From NCBI GenBank assembly GCA_001692895.1, contig KV748201.1:620001-684000 (forward strand): DNA of 64,000 nt, read 5' to 3'. Positions 23,600-33,490 of the stretch are shown here, in pieces. Within the stretch, counting starts at the first letter, position 1; the number at the start of each line of letters is the position of its first letter. The position numbers and the translations under genes are program-made. The notes under the pieces are model-generated. The model had not been told where the DNA came from. It saw only the letters and a program-made list of their open reading frames with translations, and searched no databases. This stretch comes from Cenococcum geophilum 1.58. Its lineage: Eukaryota; Ascomycota; Dothideomycetes; Gloniales; Gloniaceae.

Positions 23600-26484
23600 T
23601 AGGGTAACAGCTATAAAATTCTTAAAGCTTATAGGGACTGCTAATAAAGTTCCATATAGGGTACCAAGTAGGATCTGGGTTATAGCCTTTCCAACTAACG
23701 CGGTACTTTAACGTTTTCCGTACTAGTTTATAGGCTAGTATTTCTTTAATTTCCCATTCATTATCGCCACTAACTTAAATTAGTAGGGGAGGTTCGTTCT
23801 TTTATCTAGGTAATAGGTTATTTATAGCCTTTTATAGCTTATCTAGTAAGAAAATAGGGTAAACCTTAATTAAATCTGGGAGCTTTACTTTATATAAGTT
23901 ACCTATTTTCTTAAGGACCGTATATAGCCCTGCTATCTAATAGTCTAGCTTACGGCTAGGCCGTTCCGTCTTTTAGTTCTTTATTATAACCTAAACCATA
24001 TTACCTACGGTAAAGTCAGGCTCTCGCCTATGCTTATTTACCTACTGTTATATAGATTTCTGGGCCTTTTTTAGGTTTATATAGGCTACCGTCTAAGCTT
24101 CTTCTAAGCGCTTAGCGTACTGCTAGGCTTCCTTATAAGATAGTTTCTTGCGTATAGTCTATAGTCCTTCTAGCCTATCCTAGTTAAAGCTTATTTAGGG
24201 TAGATACCCTATTTCTAGTTAAATAGGTACAAATCCCATAGAGTTATAGGGTAGGATCGCCTGGGCGTAGTCTATTAGAGGTAGCAGTTCGCCCTAGTTA
24301 TCTTAGAAGTAATTAACAAAGGGCCGGAGTCTTTAGTCTAAGTATTAATTTATAATCTTCGTCTAACTATCTGTTTAGGGGTAGTACGCTATAGAAAGCT
24401 TTAGCCTAATTCTTAGGATTCAGGTAAACTTGTTCCAGAAAGCCGATATAAACTACGGTCCGCAATCCGATATAATAGTATTTAGTAGTCCGTAAATTTA
24501 GTAGATGTAGTGGATACATAGTTAGGCCACCTTTTTAGCATTAATATTTTTGTAATAGGGGATTAAGAAAGGGCGTTTGCTAAAATGGTTTACTAAGATT
24601 ATAACCATATTATACCCGTTGCGGTCTACTGGTAGTTTATAAAAGTTTATAGAGATATACTACTAGGGGCGCTCTAGTATTAGAAGTGGCTTTAATAGTC
24701 CTAGGGTTTTATCTCGTGGAATTATAAACCTATAGCAGTTATTACAGTTCCTTATATAACGGTTAATATCCATAACTATTCCGGGCCAGTAGTAATGGTT
24801 ACTAATAATTTTACGGGTCTTATTTTTTCTAGGGTAGGCTGTAGAGACCTAGGTATGTGCTTTAGTAATAAGCTAGGTTTATAAGTTCTTTTCTTCTACT
24901 ACTATTAGCCGTTTCTAGTGCTTAAGTAGTCCGTTTTTAAGGGACTATAGGCTAGTAATATCCTTTACCTTTTCGCGGTACTCCTATAGAGAAGGGTCTA
25001 TACGGTTTACTTACAGTAGTTTATTAATAAGGTTGAATTCCATAGGGTTAATAGGATATATCTCAGCGCTTAAAGATTTAGTATTTAGTTCTTTCTATAT
25101 CCGAGGGTTAAGGTACTCTAGTTATAGTAGCGTCTAGGTCTATAATAAGACCTTTATAGCTATCTAGTTATCTAGGTCTTATTCACGCCTTATAAGAGTA
25201 TCCGTACAGTTTATAGCGCCTAGTTTATATATAATTAAGAAGTTAAACTAAGATAGGATATCCGCCTAGCGTGCCTACCGGGCCGTAAGGGCCTTAGTTA
25301 TTATAAAGTATTCTAAGGCCTTATAATTTAATACTACCTTAATAGGTTTAGGGGTCCCCTCTAGCTATATACGCTAGTGCTAAAAGCTAGAGATAATAGC
25401 CAGCATTTCTTTATTATGGATATAGTAGTTTAGTTCAGTATCTATTATAGTCTTTAAATAGTATATAATAGGGTGCTATTCTCCGTCTAGTTGCTTTTAG
25501 GAAAAAATACCGGCTATTACGCTATCTAAGGTATTAGTTTCTAGCATTAAGGGCCGTTTTAGGTTAAAGTAGGTAAGTAGGGGGGCTAATACTAGCCGTT
25601 TTTTAAGCTTATTAAAGGCCTATATATATATAGCGTTAAAGTAAAAGGGCTAGTCTTTCCTAGTAAGGCGGTTAAGAGGCCGGGTAATTCTACTATAGTT
25701 CTTAATAAAGCGTTAGTAGAAGTTATAGAAACCTAAAAATAATTACACCCCCTTTATGGTCCGTGGGGGCGTCTACTAGTTAATTACGGCCGTTTTCTCT
25801 AGTTTGGCCTTAATTCCATCTATGCTAATAATAAAACCTAGGTACTTTATACGCTTAATACTAAATTTTAACTTCTTAATATTAGCCTGGAGGCTAGCTT
25901 TGCGGAGCTATTATAAAACTTTATAAACATGCTCCTCGTGTTCCAGTATTCTCTAAGTAGATTATAATATTATCTAAATAGGCCGTATAGAAGTCGTTAA
26001 GGTAGTTAAAGAGTATATTGTTTATATACCGCTAGTACGTAGCTAGTCTATTAGTTAGTCTAAAAGGAAGTACCTTATATTTATACGTTCCGTAACGGGT
26101 CTAAAATGTAGTAAAATCTTTAAATCTAGGGTCTATCCTAATTCGGTAAAAGGCCTGGCGGATATTAAGCTTTATAAAAACCTTAGCTCTATTTATTCGG
26201 GTAAAAGTCTTATTAAGTAAGGGCAGCGGGTAGCGGTCCTTATGGGTTATATTATTTAGCTTATAGTAGTTAATACAGAAGCGCAATCATCTATTTGGCT
26301 TTTTGATAAAGAGAATAGGTAAGTTAAAAGGGGCTTAGCTAGGCTCGATAAAGCCCTTATTTAGGTTATTAATAAGGTACTACTTTATAGCCTATAATTC
26401 GGTAATAGACTATAGGTAGAGAGGGCTAGAGCTAAGGGTGCTTCCCTTATCTTACTTAATCTCGATCTTATAGTTATACGGTTA
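23600..26484 (-). pseudogene. Gypsy C pol 3' part (RT, RNase H, integrase, chromodomain)
   Basis: RT is best seen in the 61-codon open stretch 26286-26101: [40 protein letters not shown]. It continues to AYLDNIIIY near 25960, where the YLDD box has D to N. RNase H and the HHCC/DDE integrase lie leftward. The chromodomain near 23790-23640 reads DNEWEIKEILAYKLVR and YRVSWKGYNPDPTWYP. The frame is interrupted by many TAG/TAA codons. Element K splits it from the protease part at 29206. Confidence 0.8.
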
Positions 26485-26963
26485 CATTAGGAAATTTTTT
26501 TTAGGGCTCGTTGTTGCGGTTTGCGGCAAATTGCCACAAACCGTACGGTTGCGGCAGGTGGATATAGTTGATAGCAATTTGCGCAAAACGCACGTTTTAT
26601 AACAAGTTTGCAGCACCCTAATAGTAATTTACGCGTTTTATAATAAATTTACAGCACCTAATAGCAAATTACGGCAAAATACTACCCTATAAATAAATAG
26701 TGCGCAAACTGTACAAATTATATAAATTATAAAAACTATACAAATTGTACAAATTATACGAATTATACAAATTGTACAAATTGTAAAAACTATATAAATT
26801 ATAACTATATAAATTATAATTATATTATATAATAACCAAATTATTATATATTTCCATAGATTTCTATAGTATACTTTTAAATATATTTATATTATAACTA
26901 TATAAAATATAGAGCTATCTACTTTAGGCGTTAAGGGGAAGCCTCTCACGGAGGCTCTAAATT

Positions 26964-27085
26964 ATCTACCTACCTACCTACCTACCTGCCTGCCTACCTA
27001 CCTACCTACCTACTTATCTGTCTGTCTATACCTACCCGTTTATGCCTACCTATCTATACCTACCTATCTATGCCTACCTGTCTAT
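26964..27085. repeat. TACC tetranucleotide tract
   Basis: Runs of CTAC/CTGC decaying into TATCTGTC and CTACCTATCTATGC variants. A small hairpin (AGCCTC-TCACG-GAGGCT, about 26940-26956) lies just upstream. Confidence 0.85.
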
Positions 27086-27139
27086 GTTACCTTAATTCGA
27101 TTAATCGATCGAATCGTTTATTGTATTCGCTAGCTAGTT

Positions 27140-27650
27140 ATTTAAACGGTTGTCGTGTGGCTCTGGCGACGGTCGTATGGCGATAACAACGGTCGTCTGG
27201 CTCTGACGGTCGTCTAGCTCTGGCGACGGTTATCTGGCTCTAGCGATGGTCGTCTAGCTCTAACGGTCGTCTAGCTCTAGTAATAGTTATTTAGCTCTGG
27301 CAACGGTCGTCTAGCTCTAGCGACGGTTATCTGGCTCCGGCGACGGCCGTCTAGCTCTAATGACGGTCGTCTAGCTCTAATAACGGTTGTCTAGCTCTGG
27401 CGACAGTCATCTAGCTCTAGCGATGGTTGTCTAGCTCTAACGACAGTCGTCTAGCTTTAACGACAGTTGTCTAGCTCTAACGGTTGTCTAGCTTTAGCGA
27501 CGGTTATCTAGCTCTAGCAATAGTCGTCTAGCTCTAGCGATGGTTATCTAGCTCTGGCGATAGTCGTCTAGCTCTAATGACAGTTATCTAGCTCTAATAG
27601 TTATCTAGCTCTAGCGATAGTCGTCTAGCTCCGGCAACGGTCGTCTGCTA
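27140..27650. repeat. Minisatellite with GACGGTCGTCTAGCTCT-type units
   Basis: About two dozen units of roughly 21 bp, with some 15 bp short forms, consensus near GGTCGTCTAGCTCTAGCGAC. Variation is mostly C/T and G/A. TpG and CpA are still present, so RIP pressure here was weak. Confidence 0.85.
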
Positions 27651-27814
27651 GCTATTATTCTAGTGTCTTCCTAGGTAGGGAAAATATAAGGAAGGGTAAA
27701 AAATAAGGTGGCTACCTAGGTGTATATAGGGGGTATACTTGGCAAAGGTATGTATAGAGGCTATTGGGAATATAGCGGGGACCTAATAGTAGTGTATCGC
27801 GCGTATATACATAA

Positions 27815-28935
27815 AGGCTTTATGTAGAGCTTTATATAGAGCCTTTATATATAGAGCTTCGCGTAGAGCCTTATATAGAGCTTCGTGTAGAGCCTTGTAT
27901 AGAGCTTTACATAGAGCCTTGTGCAGAGCCTCTATATATAGAGCTTTATGTAGAGCTTTGTAGAGCTTTATGCAGAGCTTCGTATAGAGCTTTATATAGA
28001 GCTTTATACAGAGCTTTATATAGAGCTTTATACAGAGCCTCTATACGTAGAGCTTTATATAGAGCTTTGTGTAGAGCTTTATATAGAGCTTTATATAGAG
28101 CTTCGTATAGAGCTTCGTATAGAGCTTTATATAAAGCTTTATACAGAGCCTCTATACCTAAAGCTTTATATAGAGCCTCGTATAGAGCCTTGTATAAAGC
28201 TTTGTATAAAGCTTTATATAGAGCTTCGTGTAGAGCTTTATATAGAGCCTCTATACGTAGAGCTTTGTATAGAGCATCGTGTAAAGCTTTGTATAGAGCA
28301 TCGTGTAGAGCTTCGTATAGAGCTTTGTATAGAGCTTTGTATAGAGCCTTATATAGAGCCTCTATACCTAGAGCTTTATATAGAGCCTTGTATAGAGCCT
28401 CGTGTAAAGCTTTATATAAAGCTTCGTGCAGAGCTTCGTGTAGAGATTCGTGTAGAGCTTTGTATAGAGCTTTATGTAGAGCCTCTATACACAGAGCTTT
28501 ATATAGAGCATTGTATAAAGCTTTGTGTAGAGCATCGTGCAAAGCTTTATATAGAGCTTTATATAGAGCTTTGTATAGAGCCTCGTATAAAGCTTTATAT
28601 AGAGCTTCGTGTAGAGCTTCATATAGAGCTTCGTGTAGAGCTTTATATAAAGCTTTGTGTAGAGCTTCGTGCAGAGCTTTATGCACGAATTTGTGTAGAA
28701 CTTTGTATAGAGCCTTATACAGAGCCTCTATACGCAGAGCTTTGTATAGAGCCTTGTGTAAAGCCTCGTGCAAAGCTTTATATAGAGCTTTGTGTAGAGC
28801 TTTATATAGAGCTTCGTGTAGAGCTTTATGTAGAGCTTTATATAGAGCTTTATACAGAGCTTTATATAGAGCTTCGTATAGAGCTTTATGTAAAGCCTTA
28901 TGTAGAGCTTTATATAGAGCCTTATGCAGAGCCTC
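27815..28935. repeat. 12 bp satellite with higher-order structure, open on both strands
   Basis: The basic unit is near TATAGAGCTTTG. About every 8-20 units a 15 bp variant (CCTCTATACGTAGAG-like) occurs. Those from 28038 on start at 28038, 28149, 28248, 28359, 28482, 28725 and 28932, spaced 111, 99, 111, 123, 243 and 207 bp, each a multiple of 12 plus 3. As a result both strands stay open for over 1 kb: the minus strand as a KALY/KALH tetrapeptide repeat (27946-29010, 354 codons), the plus strand as RALYRAS (28067-29110). The minus-strand ORF takes its ATG from the foldback to the right. Coding status is unproven. Confidence 0.85.
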
Positions 28936-28937
28936 TG

Positions 28938-29203
28938 TATTAGGAAATTTTTTTTTAGGCATATTATTGCAAGCGAAAATTGGGGTCTGCAAAACCTGCG
29001 TAAGTCGCAATTTTGGTAATTTATGGCGATTTATAGCAATTTGCTATAAACACATAGATAAGGCAGGCGAGTGTATAGGTATCCTATATATTTGTAGCAA
29101 ATTGCTATAAATCGCCGCAAATTGCCAAATTTGTAACTTATGCAGGTTTTGTAGACCCCGATTTTCGTTTGCAACAATATGCCTAAAAAAAAATTTCCTA
29201 ATA
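28938..29203. repeat. Foldback (long inverted repeat) at the right end of K
   Basis: The arms are about 115 bp (28938-29052 and about 29086-29203) around a short spacer. Both start TATTAGGAAATTT, then share TTGCAAGCGAAAAT/TTGCAAACGAAAAT and GCAATTTGCTA. The 266 bp unit looks like a MITE in its own right, so K may be a composite of a MITE and captured satellite DNA. Confidence 0.8.
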
Positions 29204-29205
29204 TA

Positions 29206-31400
29206 GTAGAGTGGAAGCATATTAAACGCTACCTTAAAGAATACGTCCTTAAATTTCCGGTGTTAATTAGGCAGTTTTTGTTCCACTAGTTCTTTATCTA
29301 TAAGCCCGCTTTCCTATCTACTAAGCTCGCTTTCTTTTTCCTTAATTATTTAGTTAATTTTATATAGGCTAGTTATAAAGGTAACGGTATTAGGCTGAAC
29401 TAGGTTTTAGTAGAATCCTACAGCGCTAATACAGCAGATATTAACTAGTAGGAGGTCTATAGGTTTCTTTAGCATCCATTAGGCCGTGGTTTGCGGTATA
29501 GGGTTTATAGTCTTCCTTAGCTCACGTTCCATTTTCTATAAGTTGTCCTTTCTATCTATTAGTTTAGTGTAGCGTCTAATATCCCTAGCTTTCCTTTATA
29601 GCTTTATAGGGTTCTCTATAGGGGACTTAGCTAGGTTACTACTAACTTCTTAGGTCTTTAATACGGGTGGCGTAATATAGATAGTCTAAGGGCGGTATAG
29701 TATATAAATCCGTTACGGGTTAAGCTATATATCTTTCTTAAAGGCCTAGTCTCTACGCATAGCATCGGCCTAATAAATAGTATTAATCTAGGGCCGTATA
29801 AGGTTTTCTATTATAATGCTAATTTCTTTTATAAAGGAAGGGGTTAGAGGTAGAGTTTTGGGCCAAATAAGCCGTTTACTCCATACTTTAAGCTATAAGC
29901 CTAAATAGGCTAGCTATTTTCTTTTTAAGATTATATTATAGCTTCCTAAGTCCGTAATAAGAAAGGGGATATTATACTGCCTTTATCCGTTAATACAGAG
30001 GTAAATTTATAAGATAGTCTTAATAAGTAGCCCTATCCGTCCGTTATACCCGCAAATAGGAATTAGTTTAGGCAGTTCTTTAAGGGGTATATTTAAAAAG
30101 TTAGCCAGCTTTACGGCACACTAGGTGTCTATTAAGGTAAAGGTATTTACTCCTAAGTTAGCTAAAGTAGAGGTTAAAACTTAATATTTATTACGGAATA
30201 AAGTATAAGGGATAGTATAGCTTCTTCTACTAACTAGCTAACCTAGATTAATATATAATATATTAATCCCTTTTAACCCTAAAGAGGGGTCTTCCTCTAA
30301 GGTTCCTCTTTTTCTGGCTCCGCACCGTCCTCCTAAATTAACAGGACCTCGCTTATCTTTGCCTTTGTTAGGTAGTTCCTTATAGGGTAGCCTATTTAAC
30401 CATATAAGAAGTAAGCTCCTTAATTGCTAAGGGCCTATATACGGGGGTCACTATATATAGGCCGGGTGTATACTAGACCCATAATAGGGGTAGCTGCGCG
30501 GCTAGCTGCTAGGTTAACTATAGGAGTTGCCAATTATACCAGGGTACTACAGGCCGTACTTATAGTACTTGCGGCCTAGTTTATAAGGTTTCTAGTTTTT
30601 AGCCAATTAGCGCGTGCCTTAATTTAATAAAGGCCTTAGTTAATAGCTAGGCAATAGTCCGTAAGTTCCTTTAACGTCTGTGCTATAATATAGGCTAGTA
30701 ATATAGCCTGCTGTAGGTCTAGGGTAAGCTTATTAAAGAGGTCTAGTAGTAGGTCTTCTTAGGGGATCTAGGCCTATCCGGCTAGGTATAGAAAGCGGGT
30801 TTAAAAGGCCAAAAAGGTCTCCGTTATTTTTATATTTAGGCTTTTATAGCTAAGGCGGGCGTTCTATACTTTAAAGGGGTCTTTATAAATAAAAGATAAG
30901 TATTTAATTATTTCTTCTTTAGAGATAAAGGGGTCTACTAAGTCTTTAGTATATCGCGGGCGTAAATACGTTTAGGCGTCTCCGCCAGTACGGCTAAAGA
31001 CATAGGCCATCTTAGCTTAGGGGGTAGGAAAGTGGTTAGTATTAACTTTAAGCTTGTCCCGTAATTAAAGCTTCTAGTTATTAAATATTAGGTCTATTCC
31101 ATCCGTAAGTAATAGGGGATCCGCAACCTTTACTGACCACTTTAATACTATATAGGCCTCAGTAGATCCACTAAGGCGCTAAAATAGGGCCTATAGGACT
31201 ATAGCAAGTCTTTAGTTGTTTAATAATGACTTATTATTAGATATAGGGGTATCTCTAGCTTTAAGCAGCTCTCACAGTCGTTTAATTTTGGCATTAGCAG
31301 CCGTAAGCTCCGCCTAGGGGGTTAAAACGTTAATTATTTCTTTATCTAAAGTATTTAAGGGTCCTATAGCTGCTTTACCTACTGCTATATTTCGTGGCAT
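29206..31400 (-). pseudogene. Gypsy C gag and protease
   Basis: The start ATG at 31400-31398 opens MPRNIAVGKAAIGPLNTLDK, then AELTAANAKIKRL, a short coiled-coil-like stretch. Gag continues leftward to a CCHC knuckle at 30413-30372 whose four ligands all read tyrosine (YFLYGxIGYPIRNY). Protease-like sequence lies near 30200-29900 (LANLGVN). Element K ends the segment at 29206. Gypsy G (59038 on) carries the same protein in better condition. Confidence 0.7.
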
Positions 31401-31625
31401 AGTGGTAGGGGTATTGGGTAATTCTGGGTAATTTCTTTAGGGGTTCTGGTCTGTGTATATCTTATAGGTCCTTTCCTTAGGGTTCTATTCTTTTCTTTTA
31501 GGTTCTGTCCTTGTGGTCCTAGTAATGTCCTTAGGGTCCTATTCTGTGTTCTTATCCTATTCATAGTCTTATAGATATATTTAAGTTCCTTCTTAGGAAG
31601 AAAGAGTAGAGTAAGCTTTAGATAA

Positions 31626-31850
31626 TGTTAGCGACTTAGTTAATCGAGGTATAAGTATAGTAAGAGGGACGCGCGAGCCTATACAATTGGATTGTCTATA
31701 AATAAGAATCTAAAGCTAGAGAAAGGAAAGGAGAAGAAGAGCAGCGCTAGTCGAGGTAGGGTTCTTTTATGTGGTCCTCTAGTCACGTGACCGCAAAGTT
31801 CTACCAAGTTCTGCCATTAAGTTCTGCCGTTTTCTGCCAGTGCCGTAACA
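31626..31850 (-). repeat. Gypsy C right (5') LTR
   Basis: Starts TGTTAGCGACTTAGTTAATC and ends GCCGTAACA with an intact CA end. Carries the palindrome TCACGTGA at 31783-31790. Confidence 0.9.
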
Positions 31851-31930
31851 TAGGCGTCGGTTTTCTTTTTAGAGATATTATAGAAAAATTAAACCGGCTA
31901 TCCTCCTAATAGGATTGGTGAGGATTTAAA

Positions 31931-32156
31931 TATAAGGTAAGGATATGGATAAGGAGTCTAATAATAGAATAATAGGTATATTGTATAGACAGAGACGAAT
32001 TCTTAAGAGAAAAAGGAGGAGTCTATATGCGAGGTAGAAAGGGTTTTCCCTAAGTATATATAGAGCACGTGCCTTACGGGTAAGTTACCCCTAGGTCGCC
32101 CTAGGGTCGCCCATACCTTACACCTATATAACTATCTACTTAGGTTTTACTTAACA
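31931..32156 (-). repeat. Gypsy A right (5') LTR, 226 bp
   Basis: Starts TATAAGG (TGTAAGG in the left copy) and ends TTAACA, followed by TSD AATCG and then R1. It pairs with 3644-3868 across 28 kb of nested insertions. Confidence 0.85.
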
Positions 32157-32161
32157 AATCG

Positions 32162-32320
32162 CGTCTTAATTAAGGTGCTAGAGAAGGGTTATAAGTAGAT
32201 ATTAGGTTTACTTGGTAAGCGGATTTCTTACTTTTAAAGTATATAAATATGTCCTTTTATTTTCTCTTACTATAAGGCAGATCTAATATTAGCTAAGAGG
32301 CTTAAGGTATAGTAGCCTAA
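32162..32320. repeat. Repeat R1, copy a, right part
   Basis: Matches 53943-54100 (TTAATTAAGGTGCT, AAGGCAGATCT, TATAGTAGCCTAA). R1 similarity stops after TAGCCTAA. A 28 bp inverted repeat (about 32322-32349 against 32362-32389, TAAGAAATC ends) follows directly and may be the 3' terminal hairpin of the neighbouring Helitron. Confidence 0.7.
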
Positions 32321-32399
32321 AATAAGAAATCCGTTAAATTTTCTAAGGAAAACTTGGGTCCTTAGAGAAATTTAATAGATTTCTTATACCTATAGTAGG

Positions 32400-33490
32400 C
32401 TTTTATCCTTCTAAACTAAATCTGCCCTACTACTACCCTACTACTACCCTACTATTGCCCTGCTACTAGCCTACTAGCCTACTAGCCTACTGCTACTACT
32501 ACCACTATACTATCCCCCCGCGTCTTAGTATGTAATGGGTAGTAACACCTCTAGATATATAATATTAGTAGTTATACTATCCCTAATCTACGGTAGTAAT
32601 AGTAAAAGCCCACGTATATCTATTACTCTTAATAGTGTAATATATAACTACCCATATATAAAGACTGGTATACGTAAATTAACCCTAATAAAGTTAAAAG
32701 ACTGCCCCTATAACTTATTTACAGTTATAGTAAAGTATAGCCGGATTAGAAACTGCCTTTTCTTAATAATAAACGGTAGTTCTCTCTCTATAGAGGTAAG
32801 CTTAATATAAGGGATTAGCTGCAGCTGCCTGTAAAAGCTGCCGATAAGTATTTAAGCTTTAATATAGCACTAGCCTAGGCGCGTAACAACTATATAGGTG
32901 TTATTATATAGCCCTTCCTTAGGGTAAAGGTTCTATAAAAGGATTATATACGCGCCTACCTTTAGGGAAAGCTTTAATAGAGGTAGGCTATTAGGGTTAA
33001 ATGTCTATATAAGCTTTACTAGCGGTAGTTCTATATAACCCTCTTCTCCTCTATTTTGCTCTATAGAGTCTATAAAATAAAAGGTACTTAGGGAGCTATA
33101 AAGCTGCGTAAGAATAGCCTTATTAATCTTAGCAACGGTATTATTATAAATAGTTAGGATAGCGCGATCACGGAAGGTATTTAGATTATAGTATGCCCGC
33201 GTAAGTAGATATAGAGGGTATATATACCTATAGAAGGATTTCTAGGACCGGAACTAGGCTCTACTAGATAGAATACTAACCCTACTAGCTAGGGATATAT
33301 TATAGGATAAGCTTCGCACCTAAGCGGTAAACTAATACGTATATTTAACCATAGGGAGAGGATATAGAAGGTAGGCTAAAGAAATAACCGCTATAGGCAA
33401 GTACTTATAATAGCTATATAGTTCCTATATAGGACAATAGGTAGTATCTAAGTAAAGTTACTACCTAAAATAGTAGGGAGCCCGCTAAAG
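32400..33490 (-). pseudogene. Helitron PIF1-like helicase remnant H1
   Basis: The minus strand reads the C-terminal half of a Helitron-type PIF1 helicase. About 33475-33430 gives ILGSNFTxILPIV (GGDFxQxLPVV motif). About 33140-33180 gives FRDRAILTIYNNTVAKIN. About 32950-32850 gives LYPKEGLYNNTYIVVTRLG. About 32700-32600 gives FTITVNKLxGQSFNFIRV and LRIPVFIYGxLYITLLRV (the S-Q-G helicase motif VI region). It is collinear with the plus-strand copy H2 at 43.2-44.2 kb. A CTA-triplet tract (32440-32510) mirrors the GTA tract of H2. Stop-rich. The N-terminal helicase motifs are missing or shortened. Confidence 0.75.

Larger units (their letters stand above)
26485..29203. mobile_element. Element K: satellite-filled TIR element in Gypsy C
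   Basis: The ends are inverted repeats (CATTAGGAAATTTTTTTTAG at the left; its complement at the right, with TTGTTGC a few bases further in on each side). A TA dinucleotide flanks each end (26483-26484, 29204-29205). Gypsy E at about 38550 shows the empty site. The TA target fits Tc1/mariner/pogo-type transposition. No transposase is visible. The interior is a chain of simple satellites: 12 bp AT-rich repeats (26700-26820), TACC repeats (26964-27080), a GACGGTCGTCTAGCTCT minisatellite (27140-27650), a TAGAGCTTTATA array (27815-28935) and a foldback at the right end (28938-29203). Confidence 0.75.
23220..31850 (-). mobile_element. Gypsy C (chromovirus) with a 2.7 kb insertion
   Basis: The 225 bp LTRs are 23220-23444 and 31626-31850. 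The 5 bp TSD differs by one C/T (CAGGC, TAGGC). Without element K (26485-29203) the length is about 5.9 kb, matching Gypsy E after its LTR expansion is discounted. The minus strand carries gag (from 31400), a knuckle (30413-30372), protease, RT (about 26450-25950), RNase H, integrase (about 24880-24050) and a chromodomain (about 23790-23640). A polypurine tract (minus-strand GAGGGGGGGTAA) adjoins the left LTR. Same family as E and G. Confidence 0.9.
3644..32156 (-). mobile_element. Gypsy A, host of a 28.5 kb transposon nest
   Basis: The two LTRs (3644-3868 and 31931-32156) share TSD AATCG (3639-3643, 32157-32161), and repeat R1 continues across the pair. R1c (about 53.93 kb) shows the unoccupied site. 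The element's own sequence is 3869-3878, 9446-10051, 11103-14807, 21162-23214 and 31856-31930. The rest is the LINE, a SINE-like element, Gypsy B and Gypsy C. On the minus strand the order is gag (right), then RT, integrase and an integrase tail (left). A polypurine tract (AAAGGGGGCGGCAT on the minus strand, 9452-9438) abuts the left, 3' LTR. It is heavily RIP-mutated throughout. Confidence 0.85.

Noticed and set aside
32535..32810. 91-codon plus-strand ORF
   Set aside because: The minus strand here reads Helitron helicase motifs collinear with H2, so this is its shadow.
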